This document shows, piece by piece, positions 34,259-43,296 of a DNA stretch of 64,000 nucleotides. The notes below the pieces were generated by a model, which saw only the letters and a program-made list of their open reading frames with translations, was not told where the DNA came from and did no database searches. The position numbers and the translations under genes were made by a program. The stretch lies in contig JADKGC010000015.1 in assembly GCA_016717205.1 (NCBI GenBank), positions 1 to 64,000 of the forward strand. Reading direction: 5' to 3'. Source of the stretch: Candidatus Flexifilum breve. GTDB lineage: Bacteria > Chloroflexota > Anaerolineae > Aggregatilineales > Phototrophicaceae. Within the stretch, counting starts at the first letter, position 1; every line of letters starts with the position of its first letter.

Positions 34259-35419
34259 ATGCGAAGCTTCATTTCTCAGAGCGTCCAGAATATGAAACCC
34301 TCCGGCATTCGCCGGTACTTTGACATCGCGGCGACGATGGAAAATGTGATCACCTTGGGCATCGGTGAACCGAATTTCACCACCCCCGATCACATCATGC
34401 GCGCAGGCATCGATTCGCTGATGGCCGGGAAAACGGCTTATACGTCGAATTCCGGCACGATTGAACTGCGGCGCGGGATTGCGGCGCATATCGAACGGCG
34501 CTATGGCGTGCACTACTCACCCGACGATCAAGTGCTGGTGACGGTTGGCGTGAGCGAGGCGCTGTGGCTGGCGCTCAAAGCCATCCTCGACCCCGGTGAT
34601 GAAGTGCTCGTCGTGCAGCCGTGCTTTGTCGCGAATGCGGCCGCTGTCGAAATGGCGGGCGGTGTCCCGGTGATCGTCAATGCCCTGATCGAAGACGAGT
34701 TTCAGGTGACAGGCGCCCAGCTCGAAGCTGCCGTGACCCCGCGAACTAAAGCGATCCTCATCAGCTACCCGAACAACCCGACCGGCGCGATCCTCGACCG
34801 CGAGCATATGCTGCAAGTCGCCGCCGTCGCCGAAAAATATGACCTGATGGTCATCTCCGACGAGATTTACGAGCGGCTGGTGTACGGTTTCGAACACATC
34901 TGCTTTGCCGCGCTGCCCAATATGTATGAACGCACGATCCTGTTGAGCGGGATGAGCAAATCGTATGCGATGACGGGCTGGCGCATCGGCTATGCGACGT
35001 CCACCGCGCCCATCATGGACGCGATGCGCAAGCTGCATCAGTACCTCATCATGTCCGCGCCGACCATCGGTCAGCATGCCGCATTGCAGGCGCTGGTCTC
35101 CGGCGAGGACGATGTCGAAGCGATGCGGCAGGAGTACGACCGCCGCCGCCGCTTGATTGTCGGCGGGTTCAACGACCTTGGCCTGACCTGCTTTGAGCCG
35201 CGTGGCGCGTTCTACGCCTTCCCCAACATCGAAGCGACGGGCATGCAGGATGAAGAATTCTGCGAACGCCTGCTGATGGAAGAACAGGTCGCGGTTGTAC
35301 CGGGCAGCGCCTTCGGCGAGAGCGGTCGCGGGTTTGTCCGTGCCAGCTACACCAATTCCTATGAGAACATCGAAGAAGCGCTCAACCGCATGGAACGCTT
35401 CATGCGGCATCATGGCTGA
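34259..35419 (+). CDS. Class I/II PLP-dependent aminotransferase
   Basis: This 386-residue aminotransferase has LGIGEPNFTTPDHIMRAGID, the cofactor-binding SYPNNPTGAILDREHMLQV, ISDEIYERLVYG with the pyridine-nitrogen Asp, the PLP Lys in SGMSKSYAMTGWRIGY, and the C-terminal Arg in GFVRASYTNS that binds the substrate carboxylate. It belongs near the aspartate/aromatic/N-acetyl-diaminopimelate aminotransferase group; substrate cannot be fixed. A terminator follows. Confidence 0.92.
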   Translation: MRSFISQSVQNMKPSGIRRYFDIAATMENVITLGIGEPNFTTPDHIMRAGIDSLMAGKTAYTSNSGTIELRRGIAAHIERRYGVHYSPDDQVLVTVGVSEALWLALKAILDPGDEVLVVQPCFVANAAAVEMAGGVPVIVNALIEDEFQVTGAQLEAAVTPRTKAILISYPNNPTGAILDREHMLQVAAVAEKYDLMVISDEIYERLVYGFEHICFAALPNMYERTILLSGMSKSYAMTGWRIGYATSTAPIMDAMRKLHQYLIMSAPTIGQHAALQALVSGEDDVEAMRQEYDRRRRLIVGGFNDLGLTCFEPRGAFYAFPNIEATGMQDEEFCERLLMEEQVAVVPGSAFGESGRGFVRASYTNSYENIEEALNRMERFMRHHG

Positions 35420-35451
35420 ATCGACGGCCACTGCTTGAATCTGTATCGACG

Positions 35452-35481
35452 ACCGGGCGCACATGCTGCGCCCGGTTGGTT
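35452..35481 (+). terminator. Intrinsic terminator after the aminotransferase
   Basis: ACCGGGCGC (35452-35460) and GCGCCCGGT (35468-35476) form a 9-base stem with a 7-base loop, followed by TGGTTTTC. Confidence 0.7.
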
Positions 35482-35610
35482 TTCTGACCCCGATTCGCCT
35501 AATAACCAATCTCACCACAATCTCGTACGAATTACACATTTTTAATAAATTGATATTGTGCCAGCGGAACCTTCGTGTTAACTTGATGAGAAGTACACGG
35601 GGGATAGCCG

Positions 35611-37992
35611 ATGCTCGAGTCGCTTTCGATATTGGTCGCCGATGAGGATCGCAGACAACGCCTGTCTTTTGCGGCGATTCTCGACCAATATCGCATTGCC
35701 TCGGTCGGCAGTCTTGAAGAATGCCTCGCTCTCTTCCCCCATGCCGATCTCCTCATCTTGAGCCAAAGCCTGCGCGACTGGGAAGTGATTGTTCAGCAGG
35801 TGGGCGCCAGGGTGCCGATTCTGCTCATCGTCACCAATGATGAACACAGCATCCGTCAGGCGCTGCGCGTCGGCGTAACCGACATGATCACCATGCCGGT
35901 GTCGGATCTGCTGCTGCGCCATCGCGTCGAACTGCTGTTAACGCACTTCAGTGCCCTACGGCGCAGCGATGAATACGAGAAGCGCTGGCTGCAAACCTTC
36001 GAAACCAACCGCGCGATCAAGCTGTTGATTGATCCCACCGATGGACGCATCGTCGATGCCAACAGCGCGGCGGGGCAGTTTTATGGCTACACCCGCGAGC
36101 AGCTCCGCCAGATGACCATCGCCGACCTCGATTCACCCATTCCCGGCGATACCGTCGGCAGCACGCGCAACTGGACGCTGTTCAATTTCCGCCATCGCAA
36201 TCATTCCGGCGAAATCCGGCACGTCAAAATCTTCTCCAGTCCGCTCGAATATGAGGGGCGGACACTGATGTACATGATCCTGTTCGACATCACCAAGCGG
36301 CGCAAAGCAGAAGCGGCGGAACACGATCAGCGCATTCTGGCGGAAGCCTTGCGCAATACGGCGGCAGTGCTCTCCAGCACGCTCGAACTCGACGAGGTGA
36401 TGGATCGCATTTTGCAGGAAGTGCAGCTCGTCGTCCCGCATGAGCGCAGCAGTATCATGCTGATCGAAGGCTCGATGGCGCGGGTGGTGCGCTCGTGGGC
36501 GGCTGAGAGCGTGCCGCTCGACCAAACGCATCGCAATATCGTATTCTCTGTGCGTCACACGCCCACGCTGCAATGGATGATCGTGAATCGCAACCCGCTG
36601 ATCATCCCCGATGTCGATGCGTATCCGGATTGGCATCATGTGGGCGATGAACATCGCCGCTGGACGAAGGCCTATCTGGGCGCGCCCATTCGTGTGGGGC
36701 GCTACGTAATCGGTTTCCTGAATCTCGACAGTCATTCGCTGAATCGCTTCAATCGCGTCGATGCCGAACGCCTGCAATCCTTCGCGGATCAGGCGGCCAT
36801 CGCCATTCGCAATGCCCGCCTCTACGATCAGGTGCGCGTGCAGGCCGTGGAGCTGGAACGGCGCATCATCGAACGCACCGCCGAACTCGAACATGAGCGC
36901 CGCCAACTGCGCACGATCATCGAAGGCATGAGCGAAGGCGTCATGTATACCGAGTACACTGCGCAGGGATTTGAAACGCATTATGTCAACGGCGCGCTGG
37001 AACGACTGACCGGGTACACCGCCGAAGAATGGAAGATGCTCTCGGTGCAGTTGTTCAAGCCGCAGCGGGTGGGCGAACATCTCTTTGAGGAACGCATGGC
37101 GGAAGCCATGCATGTGCTGCGCCGCACCGGGCGCTGGGCGCTGGACTACAACTTCACGCGCAAAGATGGCACGCAGTTTGCCGCGCAGCTCTCGGTGACG
37201 CTCGTCGGCGGGGACAATGGCCGGAATACCGGGGCGGTGTGCGTCATGCGCGACGTGAGCGAAGAAAAAGCGCTGGCGCAGCAAAAAGCCCGCTTTGTCG
37301 CCCATGCCTCGCATGAGCTGCGCACGCCCATCGCCAACCTCAAGACGCGTGTGTACCTCGCCAAACGCCAGCCTGAACGCCTGCACGAGCATCTGCGTGT
37401 GCTGGAAGAGGTTAGCGGACGGATGCAGCGCTTGGTCGAAGACCTGCTGGATGTGAGCCGCTTCGAACGCGGCATGATTCGGCTGCAGGTCGGGCAGGTG
37501 GAAGTGCAGCGCCTGCTGCGCAATGTCGTCACTGTGCAGATGCCGGAAGCCGAGCAGAAGAATTTGCGCCTCGCCGTCGAACTGCCCGAGGAACCGCTGA
37601 TCGTCAGCGCCGATCTCGAACGGGTGACGCAGGTGATCACGAATCTGGTGACGAACGCGCTCAACTACACGCCGCCCGGCGGCGCGGTGACCTTACGCGC
37701 CCAACCGATTTATGATCCGGCGGGCACGTTGTGCTGCGCCCGCATCGAAGTGGAAGACACAGGCATCGGGATTGCTGAGGACAACCTGCCGCACATTTTC
37801 GAGCCATTCTTCCGCGTGACCAGTCAGGTGATTGGCACAGGCTTCGGGTTAAGCATCGCCAAAGAGATCGTCGAGCTGCACGGCGGCAAAATCAGCGTGC
37901 AGAGCGCGCCGGGCACGGGCAGTCGCTTCAGCTTCTGGCTGCCGCTCAGCGAGCAAATGCTGCTTCCGGCGTTCATCATGGGGGACGAGTAA
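35611..37992 (+). CDS. Multi-sensor histidine kinase with degenerate receiver, PAS and GAF
   Basis: This 793-residue soluble kinase contains, in order, a receiver-like domain (about 1-115), a PAS domain (about 130-235), a GAF domain (about 255-405), a coiled stretch, a second PAS (about 430-555), HisKA with FVAHASHELRTPIANLKTRV, and HATPase with NLVTNALNYTPPGG, EDTGIGIAEDNLPHIFEPFF and GTGFGLSIAKEIVELHGG. The receiver lacks the phospho-Asp (LLILSQSLRDW has Ser at that place) and the conserved Lys (ITMPVS), so it is a pseudo-receiver. There are no membrane segments, so it senses a cytoplasmic cue. No partner regulator is adjacent. Confidence 0.92.
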   Translation: MLESLSILVADEDRRQRLSFAAILDQYRIASVGSLEECLALFPHADLLILSQSLRDWEVIVQQVGARVPILLIVTNDEHSIRQALRVGVTDMITMPVSDLLLRHRVELLLTHFSALRRSDEYEKRWLQTFETNRAIKLLIDPTDGRIVDANSAAGQFYGYTREQLRQMTIADLDSPIPGDTVGSTRNWTLFNFRHRNHSGEIRHVKIFSSPLEYEGRTLMYMILFDITKRRKAEAAEHDQRILAEALRNTAAVLSSTLELDEVMDRILQEVQLVVPHERSSIMLIEGSMARVVRSWAAESVPLDQTHRNIVFSVRHTPTLQWMIVNRNPLIIPDVDAYPDWHHVGDEHRRWTKAYLGAPIRVGRYVIGFLNLDSHSLNRFNRVDAERLQSFADQAAIAIRNARLYDQVRVQAVELERRIIERTAELEHERRQLRTIIEGMSEGVMYTEYTAQGFETHYVNGALERLTGYTAEEWKMLSVQLFKPQRVGEHLFEERMAEAMHVLRRTGRWALDYNFTRKDGTQFAAQLSVTLVGGDNGRNTGAVCVMRDVSEEKALAQQKARFVAHASHELRTPIANLKTRVYLAKRQPERLHEHLRVLEEVSGRMQRLVEDLLDVSRFERGMIRLQVGQVEVQRLLRNVVTVQMPEAEQKNLRLAVELPEEPLIVSADLERVTQVITNLVTNALNYTPPGGAVTLRAQPIYDPAGTLCCARIEVEDTGIGIAEDNLPHIFEPFFRVTSQVIGTGFGLSIAKEIVELHGGKISVQSAPGTGSRFSFWLPLSEQMLLPAFIMGDE

Positions 37993-38025
37993 ACGCTCAA
38001 TTCGCTCACTCCTTTAAAATCTTAT

Positions 38026-38050
38026 GTAGGGACGCGCTTCTGCGCGTCCG
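38026..38050. repeat. Family-A palindrome
   Basis: GTAGGGACGCGCTTCTGCGC and GTCCG form the usual hairpin (GGACGCGC/GCGCGTCC) 30 bases after the kinase stop. Confidence 0.65.
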
Positions 38051-38100
38051 CTTCGACGACTGACCATACAAATGCAAATATCCGTCTGATGGAGCCCTAA

Positions 38101-38910
38101 TTGACTTACACGCCCATGCAGTTAGCCGAAGCGTATTTGGAAACGGGCGAGTTGAATCTCGCTCTGGCGGCGCTCGACGAGCATCTGACCGCCTTCCCGC
38201 AGGATGACAGCGCGCGCCGTCTGCGGGTGCAGGTGCTGCGTGATTTCCCTGAAGGCATCGCCACCGCGCTGGCGGATCTTGATGCGTTGGCCGAGCCCAA
38301 CGCCAGCGATTACGGCGTGCGTGGTTCGATTTTGCTCGTTCAAGGTGCTGTACTCGGCGCGGCGGCGGCCTATGAACGCGCGTGGACGCTCAGCCCGGTG
38401 GGCTATGCCGAGTTCTATTTCCGCGTGTTGAAAGATCTCGGCCAGTATGACCGCGCGCTCGTCGTGTTGGACTCACTGCCACAGGCATGGCACTGGCATC
38501 AGGCGCATGGCGAAGTCGATGCGCTGCGCGGCGATCTACCCACGGCGCTGGAGCATTTCACGCAGGCCGCCGATCAGCTCGCCGCGTTAATCGCCGTGGC
38601 GAAAGACAAGCGCTTGCTGGTCGCCATGCAGGCGAATCTGCTGCTCAAGCGGGCGGACGCCTACCGCCGCTCCGGTCGCTACGCTGAAGCCGACGCCGAT
38701 TATCAAGCGGCTGAAGCGGCGGAACCGAGCGACGCCGCGATCCCGTTCAATCGCGGCTTAGTGCGCTTCGAACAGGGCGATCTCGACGGGGCGATCAGCC
38801 TATGCCGCGCTGGTTGGTCACGCGCCAACGCCGATATGCGCGCTGCCATGCGCGCCGAACTCACCGCCGATGCGCGGTATCAGCCGATTCTCGCAGCCCT
38901 TGCTTCGTAG
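38101..38910 (+). CDS. TPR-repeat protein
   Basis: This 269-residue protein is built of TPR-like helix pairs: AEAYLETGELNLALAALDEH, YERAWTLSPVGYAEFYFRVL, DAYRRSGRYAEADADYQAAE and AIPFNRGLVRFEQGDLDGAI. It has no signal peptide. The start is TTG 38101, with GGAG upstream, or ATG 38116. It is probably a scaffold for protein contacts; partner unknown. Confidence 0.8.
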   Translation: MTYTPMQLAEAYLETGELNLALAALDEHLTAFPQDDSARRLRVQVLRDFPEGIATALADLDALAEPNASDYGVRGSILLVQGAVLGAAAAYERAWTLSPVGYAEFYFRVLKDLGQYDRALVVLDSLPQAWHWHQAHGEVDALRGDLPTALEHFTQAADQLAALIAVAKDKRLLVAMQANLLLKRADAYRRSGRYAEADADYQAAEAAEPSDAAIPFNRGLVRFEQGDLDGAISLCRAGWSRANADMRAAMRAELTADARYQPILAALAS

Positions 38911-38990
38911 CACCTGACTGCCGCATTTGCGCACATTGAACATCTGTGCTATTTTCTGCGGAAAATTAGCCGATGTTGCAGGAGTCCACG

Positions 38991-39587
38991 ATGCGCAAAT
39001 TGATTGTCATCTCCCACCTGTCCCTTGATGGTGTCATCCAATCGATGGGGCGCGCCGACGAAGACCCGAGCGGCGGTTTTGCGTACGGCGGGTGGATCGG
39101 GGCGTATACCGACGAGCTGGTGGGGAGCGTCGTCCAGCGTGAGATGAAGCTGCCGTTTGATCTGTTGATCGGGCGCAAAACCTTTGACATTTGGGCACCA
39201 TACTGGCCGTACCATGCGGATATCTGGCCGGGGGTCAATACGGCGACCAAGTACGTTGCGTCGAACACGCTTACGGCGCACGAGTGGCAGCCGACCGTGT
39301 TTTTGAGCGGAGACATCGGGGCAAAAGTCAGCCAGATCAAACAGCAGCCGGGGCCAGATCTCCACGTGTACGGCAGCGGCAACCTCGTTCAGACGCTCAT
39401 GCAGCAGGATCTGGTCGATGCCTTCTGGCTGAAGATCTATCCACTGACGCTGGGGAAGGGTAAGCGGCTGTTTGCCGATGGCTCGATCCCGCTGGCGTTC
39501 AAGGTGACGGAAAGTCAAGTCACCCCGAAGGGGGTCATTCTCGTGAATTACGAGCGGGACGGCGCACTTACCCCCGGAGGCTCGTGA
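38991..39587 (+). CDS. Dihydrofolate-reductase-like (RibD C-terminal) protein
   Basis: This 198-residue protein starts MRKLIVISHLSLDGVIQSMG, typical of the YyaP/RibD-C reductase family. It has FDLLIGRKTFDIWAPYWP, LHVYGSGNLVQTLMQQDLVD and FWLKIYPLTLGKGKRLF. ATG 38991 has GCAGGAG upstream. Members are NADPH-dependent-looking but mostly uncharacterised; it is not a classical FolA. Confidence 0.85.
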   Translation: MRKLIVISHLSLDGVIQSMGRADEDPSGGFAYGGWIGAYTDELVGSVVQREMKLPFDLLIGRKTFDIWAPYWPYHADIWPGVNTATKYVASNTLTAHEWQPTVFLSGDIGAKVSQIKQQPGPDLHVYGSGNLVQTLMQQDLVDAFWLKIYPLTLGKGKRLFADGSIPLAFKVTESQVTPKGVILVNYERDGALTPGGS

Positions 39588-39699
39588 CAATTCGGGTCGT
39601 GTCGAAGCGCTAATAGAGGCAGAGCGGACGGGATTCACCTCTCCAAATCCTCCCTCAAAGGGTACATGTTAGATGCGGTTAATAATCGAATATGGGGTG

Positions 39700-39727
39700 G
39701 TAGGGGCGCACGGCCGTGCGCCCCTAC
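39700..39727. repeat. Perfect 28-base family-A palindrome, copy 1
   Basis: Arms GTAGGGGCGCACGG and CCGTGCGCCCCTAC meet without a spacer. The identical 28 bases recur at 53516-53543. Confidence 0.9.
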
Positions 39728-39765
39728 GGTGGCACAACACGCGCAGAATGCCGCAGCACGCAATA

Positions 39766-39814
39766 TCTAATCGCTAAAGGCTAATCGCCAATCGCTAAAA
39801 GCTAACGGCTAACC
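39766..39814. repeat. Seven-unit heptamer array upstream of gatB
   Basis: Exactly seven adjacent 7-base units follow the pattern GCTAANN, with two units carrying one change in the constant part. The array ends 12 bases before an extended -10 (TGTTAGAAT, 39824-39832) for gatB. Confidence 0.8.
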
Positions 39815-39870
39815 GCCGACTTGTGTTAGAATCAGCAGCCGAAGCGAAACTCCAAACAGGACGATGATTC

Positions 39871-41322
39871 ATGAGCGATTGGAAGCCGATCATCGGCTTG
39901 GAAATCCATGCCGAACTCCTCACCCAGAGCAAAATGTTCAGCGCGTGCCCCGTCGTAGACAGCGTGACCGCGCCGCCGAATACCGCCGTTGATCCCGTGT
40001 CGCTCGGTTTGCCGGGGACGCTCCCTGTCATCAATCTGGAAGCCGTCGAAATGGCGATGATGGTCGGGCTGGCGCTCAACTGCGAAATCCCCGCGATCAA
40101 CCAGTTCGCGCGCAAGAGCTACTTCTATCCCGATCTCCCCAAAGGCTACCAGATCAGCCAGTATGACCGCCCGCTCTCCGTGCGCGGCACGCTGGACATT
40201 GATCTCAGCGATGGCACGACGGCGACCATCCGTGTGCGCCGCGCCCACCTTGAAGAAGACACGGGCAAATCGGTGCATGTCGATGGCTACAGCCTGATCG
40301 ACTACAACCGCGCGGGTGTGCCGCTGCTGGAAATCGTCACCGAGCCGGATATTCACAGCGCGGAAGCTGCCGAAGTCTTCGCCCGCAAGCTGCGCGCGAT
40401 TCTGCAGTATCTCGGCGTGAACGACGGCGATATGTCGAAGGGCGTGATGCGCGTCGAGCCGAACATCAGCGTGATGCACAAAGATGACACGGGCTACCGC
40501 ACGCGCACCGAGGTCAAGAACCTGAACAGCATCCGCAGTCTGTTCCGCTCAATTGAGTACGAAGTCGCCCGCCAGATCAAAGCGTGGGAGTCGGGCGAGG
40601 GCGTGCGGCAGGCGACGATGGGCTGGGACGAAGCGAAGCAGCGCACGGTCGTGCAGCGCTACAAAGAGAGCGCCGATGAATATCGCTATTTCCCCGAACC
40701 CGACCTGCCCGTCGTGGAAGTCAGCCGTGAATGGGTGGAGCGGGTGCGCGCGCGCCTGCCAGAACTGCCGGATGCCAAGCGTGACCGCTTCATCAACAGC
40801 TTTGGCCTCAGCCGCTACGACGCCTCCGTCCTGACCGCGGAGAAAGCGGTCGCGACCTACTACGAAGGCGTGATCGCGGACGGCGCGAATCCTAAATCCG
40901 CTGCGAACTGGATCACGGGCAACCTGTTCGGTCTGCTCAACCGCGACGGCATTGAGCGCGAAAGCGCCGCCGAAAAAGTCGCGCCGGAGAAGCTGGGCGC
41001 GCTCGTCAAGATGGTCGATGACGGCACGATCAACAAGGCGACGGGCGTCACCGTGCTCAACGATATGTGGGAGACGGGCGGAACGCCAGAAGACATCGTC
41101 AAGGCGAAGGGCTTAGGACAGATTTCCGACACGGGCGCGATTGAAGCGGCGCTGGCCAAGGTGTTGGCCGAAAACGCGCGGCTGGTAGAGGACTATATCG
41201 CGGGCAAGGACAAGGTGTTCGGCCCGCTGATGGGTAAGATCATGGCGGAACTGGGCGGACGCGGGAACCCGGCGCTCGTCAAAGAGACGCTCACCCGCGA
41301 ACTCAACGCGCGGCGGGGGTAA
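39871..41322 (+). CDS. gatB: Asp-tRNA(Asn)/Glu-tRNA(Gln) amidotransferase subunit B
   Basis: This 483-residue GatB converts mischarged Glu-tRNA(Gln) or Asp-tRNA(Asn) with GatA and GatC. The family signature YPDLPKGYQISQYDRP is present, along with IGLEIHAELLTQSKMFSACP at the start, RRAHLEEDTGKSVH, DYNRAGVPLLEIVTEPD and the C-terminal YqeY-like domain (about 330-483). gatA and gatC are not in the window. An array of heptamers and an extended -10 lie upstream. Confidence 0.96.
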   Translation: MSDWKPIIGLEIHAELLTQSKMFSACPVVDSVTAPPNTAVDPVSLGLPGTLPVINLEAVEMAMMVGLALNCEIPAINQFARKSYFYPDLPKGYQISQYDRPLSVRGTLDIDLSDGTTATIRVRRAHLEEDTGKSVHVDGYSLIDYNRAGVPLLEIVTEPDIHSAEAAEVFARKLRAILQYLGVNDGDMSKGVMRVEPNISVMHKDDTGYRTRTEVKNLNSIRSLFRSIEYEVARQIKAWESGEGVRQATMGWDEAKQRTVVQRYKESADEYRYFPEPDLPVVEVSREWVERVRARLPELPDAKRDRFINSFGLSRYDASVLTAEKAVATYYEGVIADGANPKSAANWITGNLFGLLNRDGIERESAAEKVAPEKLGALVKMVDDGTINKATGVTVLNDMWETGGTPEDIVKAKGLGQISDTGAIEAALAKVLAENARLVEDYIAGKDKVFGPLMGKIMAELGGRGNPALVKETLTRELNARRG

Positions 41323-41520
41323 TGCCTAGGAACTCTCTCGGCGTCGCCGCCGGACGGTCTAAATATTTTGGGAGCTTTGCCGTTTTGAGGACGCGCGCGT
41401 CCGCTGTGATCGTTACAAGTACTGTTTGATCCTCAACCCGGGCGAACAGGGTTGGGGGTGAAGTGTGGAACGTATCGCTAGACGGACGTGCAGAGCGCGT
41501 CCCGACAAGGGCTGAGGTTT

Positions 41521-42486
41521 ATGGGTAAATTTCGGACTCTGATCGCAATGATCATGTTACTGGCAGCTGTGCCCGTGTTCGCGCAGGACGAACCGACGCC
41601 GGAACCGGCCGCCGTCGTCTTCCCCGGCATCTTCGATCAAGCGGTGGCGCTGTTCGACGCGCAGGATTATGAGCAGGCCATTCTGCGCTTCAGCCTGTTC
41701 TCGCTGTTCAACCCAACGGCGGGTGAGAGCTACTACGCCACCGCGTTGAGTCACCTCAATCTGGGCGATGCGGAGGCCGCGCTGGCTGAATTCGACCTCG
41801 CGCTGAGCATCGACGACCTGCCGCCCGATCTCGAAGCAGACATTTATCGCGTGCGCGCGGGCATTTACGGGCAGCAGCAGCGCCTCGACGAGGCGGTGAG
41901 CGACTACACGGCCGCGCTCGATCTCATCCCGGACGCGCAAACTTACTTCCGCCGCGCCCTGAACTACGCCGCGCTCGAACAGCTCGATAATGCGCTGGCC
42001 GATTTCAATGCGGCGCTGGAACTGGATGGGCAGAACCCGGTGCTGTATGTGTATCGCGGCTACATCTACGCGACCAGCGGTCAGTCACAGCTCGCCGCCG
42101 AAGATTACCTGACGTACATCAACCTCATTCAGACCGAGCGCACCGAAGGCGCGGCACTGGAATCGGGCGCGGCGGTCACGGCGCAGATCGAACCAGGCGC
42201 GGTCTTCGCGTATCCGCTTGAAGTCAAGGTGGGAACGTATTTCAGCGGGATTGCGATCTCGACGGACGAGAACGCTACTATCGACACGATCATGGTGCTG
42301 CTTGATGAGACGGGCAAGCCGCTCATTGGCGACGACGACAGTGGTAACAATGGCGCGGCGCTCGTACTCAACTACGAGATTCCGAACAGCGGCGCTTACA
42401 CGCTGCTGATTGCGAATTCGACGGGCGGCGGCAGCGGCCAGATCGCGGTGCAGATGTTCCTGAGCGACGAACCGCTGACGAATTGA
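41521..42486 (+). CDS. Secreted TPR protein with C-terminal PPC-like domain
   Basis: A signal peptide (MGKFRTLIAMIMLLAAVPVF, cut after FAQ) precedes four to five TPR units (FDAQDYEQAILRFSLFSLFN, LSHLNLGDAEAALAEFDLAL, FRRALNYAALEQLDNALADF). A beta-sandwich of about 110 residues with YFSGIAISTDENATIDTIMV and LIANSTGGGSGQIAVQMFL follows, as in other secreted proteins here. ATG 41521 has TGAGG upstream. It likely works at the cell surface; partner unknown. Confidence 0.75.
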   Translation: MGKFRTLIAMIMLLAAVPVFAQDEPTPEPAAVVFPGIFDQAVALFDAQDYEQAILRFSLFSLFNPTAGESYYATALSHLNLGDAEAALAEFDLALSIDDLPPDLEADIYRVRAGIYGQQQRLDEAVSDYTAALDLIPDAQTYFRRALNYAALEQLDNALADFNAALELDGQNPVLYVYRGYIYATSGQSQLAAEDYLTYINLIQTERTEGAALESGAAVTAQIEPGAVFAYPLEVKVGTYFSGIAISTDENATIDTIMVLLDETGKPLIGDDDSGNNGAALVLNYEIPNSGAYTLLIANSTGGGSGQIAVQMFLSDEPLTN

Positions 42487-42811
42487 GGCAGGCTAACCTC
42501 ACCCAAACCTCGCGCAGTGACCTGCGGGTTTGAGGGACAACAGATTTGTGTAGGGACGCGCAGCGGCGCGTCCGTCTTACTCTTGCAGCGGACGCAATGA
42601 TGCAATTTAACTTATGAGTACGGAGATCCTGAATGTAGGGGAGGGGCAGTGTCCCCACCCGTTCATGGGCGACCACATAGGGTCGCCCCTACAGCCAATA
42701 TCCGCGATCATTAGTTAAAGTGCATAATTGCGTCCCTACGAAAACAAATCTGGCTTGGCAAACGCTGCTGGCTCCCCTCACTGAATTCGGGGTGGGGTCG
42801 GAAAATGCTGC
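42487..42811. repeat. Gene-free repeat block between convergent genes
   Basis: It holds a partial B repeat (AACCTCACCCAAACC, about 42496), an A-type hairpin (GGACGCGC..GCGCGTCC, about 42554-42572), the D element 42590-42735, and a conserved flank to about 42801 ending GGGGTGGGGTCGG. The segment 42590-42801 matches the inverse of 46871-47081 almost base for base. Confidence 0.75.
42590..42735. mobile_element. Family-D terminal-inverted-repeat element, copy 1
   Basis: This 146-base element has 23-base ends GGACGCAATGATGCAATTTA(ACT) and (AGT)TAAAGTGCATAATTGCGTCC, inverted with two differences. The inside has an A-like palindrome (GGGCGACC..GGTCGCCC) and no coding. A nearly identical inverted copy is at 46937-47081. 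Confidence 0.7.
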
Positions 42812-43198
42812 CTACTCAAACACCTTGATCAGCTCGACTTTGAAGATCAGCGTGGCGTTGGGGGGGATGACGCCCGCCGCGCCGCGCGGGCCGTAGCCCA
42901 GTTCCGACGGGATATACAGCTCGTAGATCGAACCGGTGGGCATCAACTGCAAGCCTTCCGTCCAACCGGGGATGACCTGATTCAGGAAGAAGTTGATCGT
43001 TTCGCCGCGCTTGTACGAGCTGTCAAAGACTGACCCGTTGATCAGCCGCCCCTCGTAATGCACTTCGACTTCGCTGTTGGCGCTCTTAGGCTTCGGTCCG
43101 GTGCCCTGCGTCAGCACCTTGTATTGCAGGCCGCTCTTGGTCGTGCTCACGCCTTCTTTGGTGGCGTTCTCTTTCAGAAAGTCCTTATCCGCGGACAT
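42812..43198 (-). CDS. FKBP-type peptidyl-prolyl isomerase
   Basis: This 128-residue cytoplasmic FKBP has KSGLQYKVLTQGTGPKPKSA, VEVHYEGRLINGSVFDSSYK, the binding-site VIPGWTEGLQLMPTGSIYEL, YIPSELGYGPRGAAGVIPPN and ATLIFKVELIKV. It speeds prolyl cis-trans isomerisation in folding. There is no signal peptide. The stop codon lies at the edge of the repeat block to its left, and the last residues (VFE) may be coded by repeat sequence. Confidence 0.93.
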   Translation of the reverse strand: MSADKDFLKENATKEGVSTTKSGLQYKVLTQGTGPKPKSANSEVEVHYEGRLINGSVFDSSYKRGETINFFLNQVIPGWTEGLQLMPTGSIYELYIPSELGYGPRGAAGVIPPNATLIFKVELIKVFE

Positions 43199-43296
43199 GT
43201 GCTCTCCTCAATCGTGATTGAATGCGCCAAGTACTATAAACGGTTTGGGCGTTAGGCGCGAAAAAACGCCGGGTTGAAGCGTGATGCGGGAGTAGG

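Noticed and set aside
39766..39814. Heptamer array considered as a CRISPR
   Set aside because: Units are 7 bases and contiguous, with no spacers and no cas genes.
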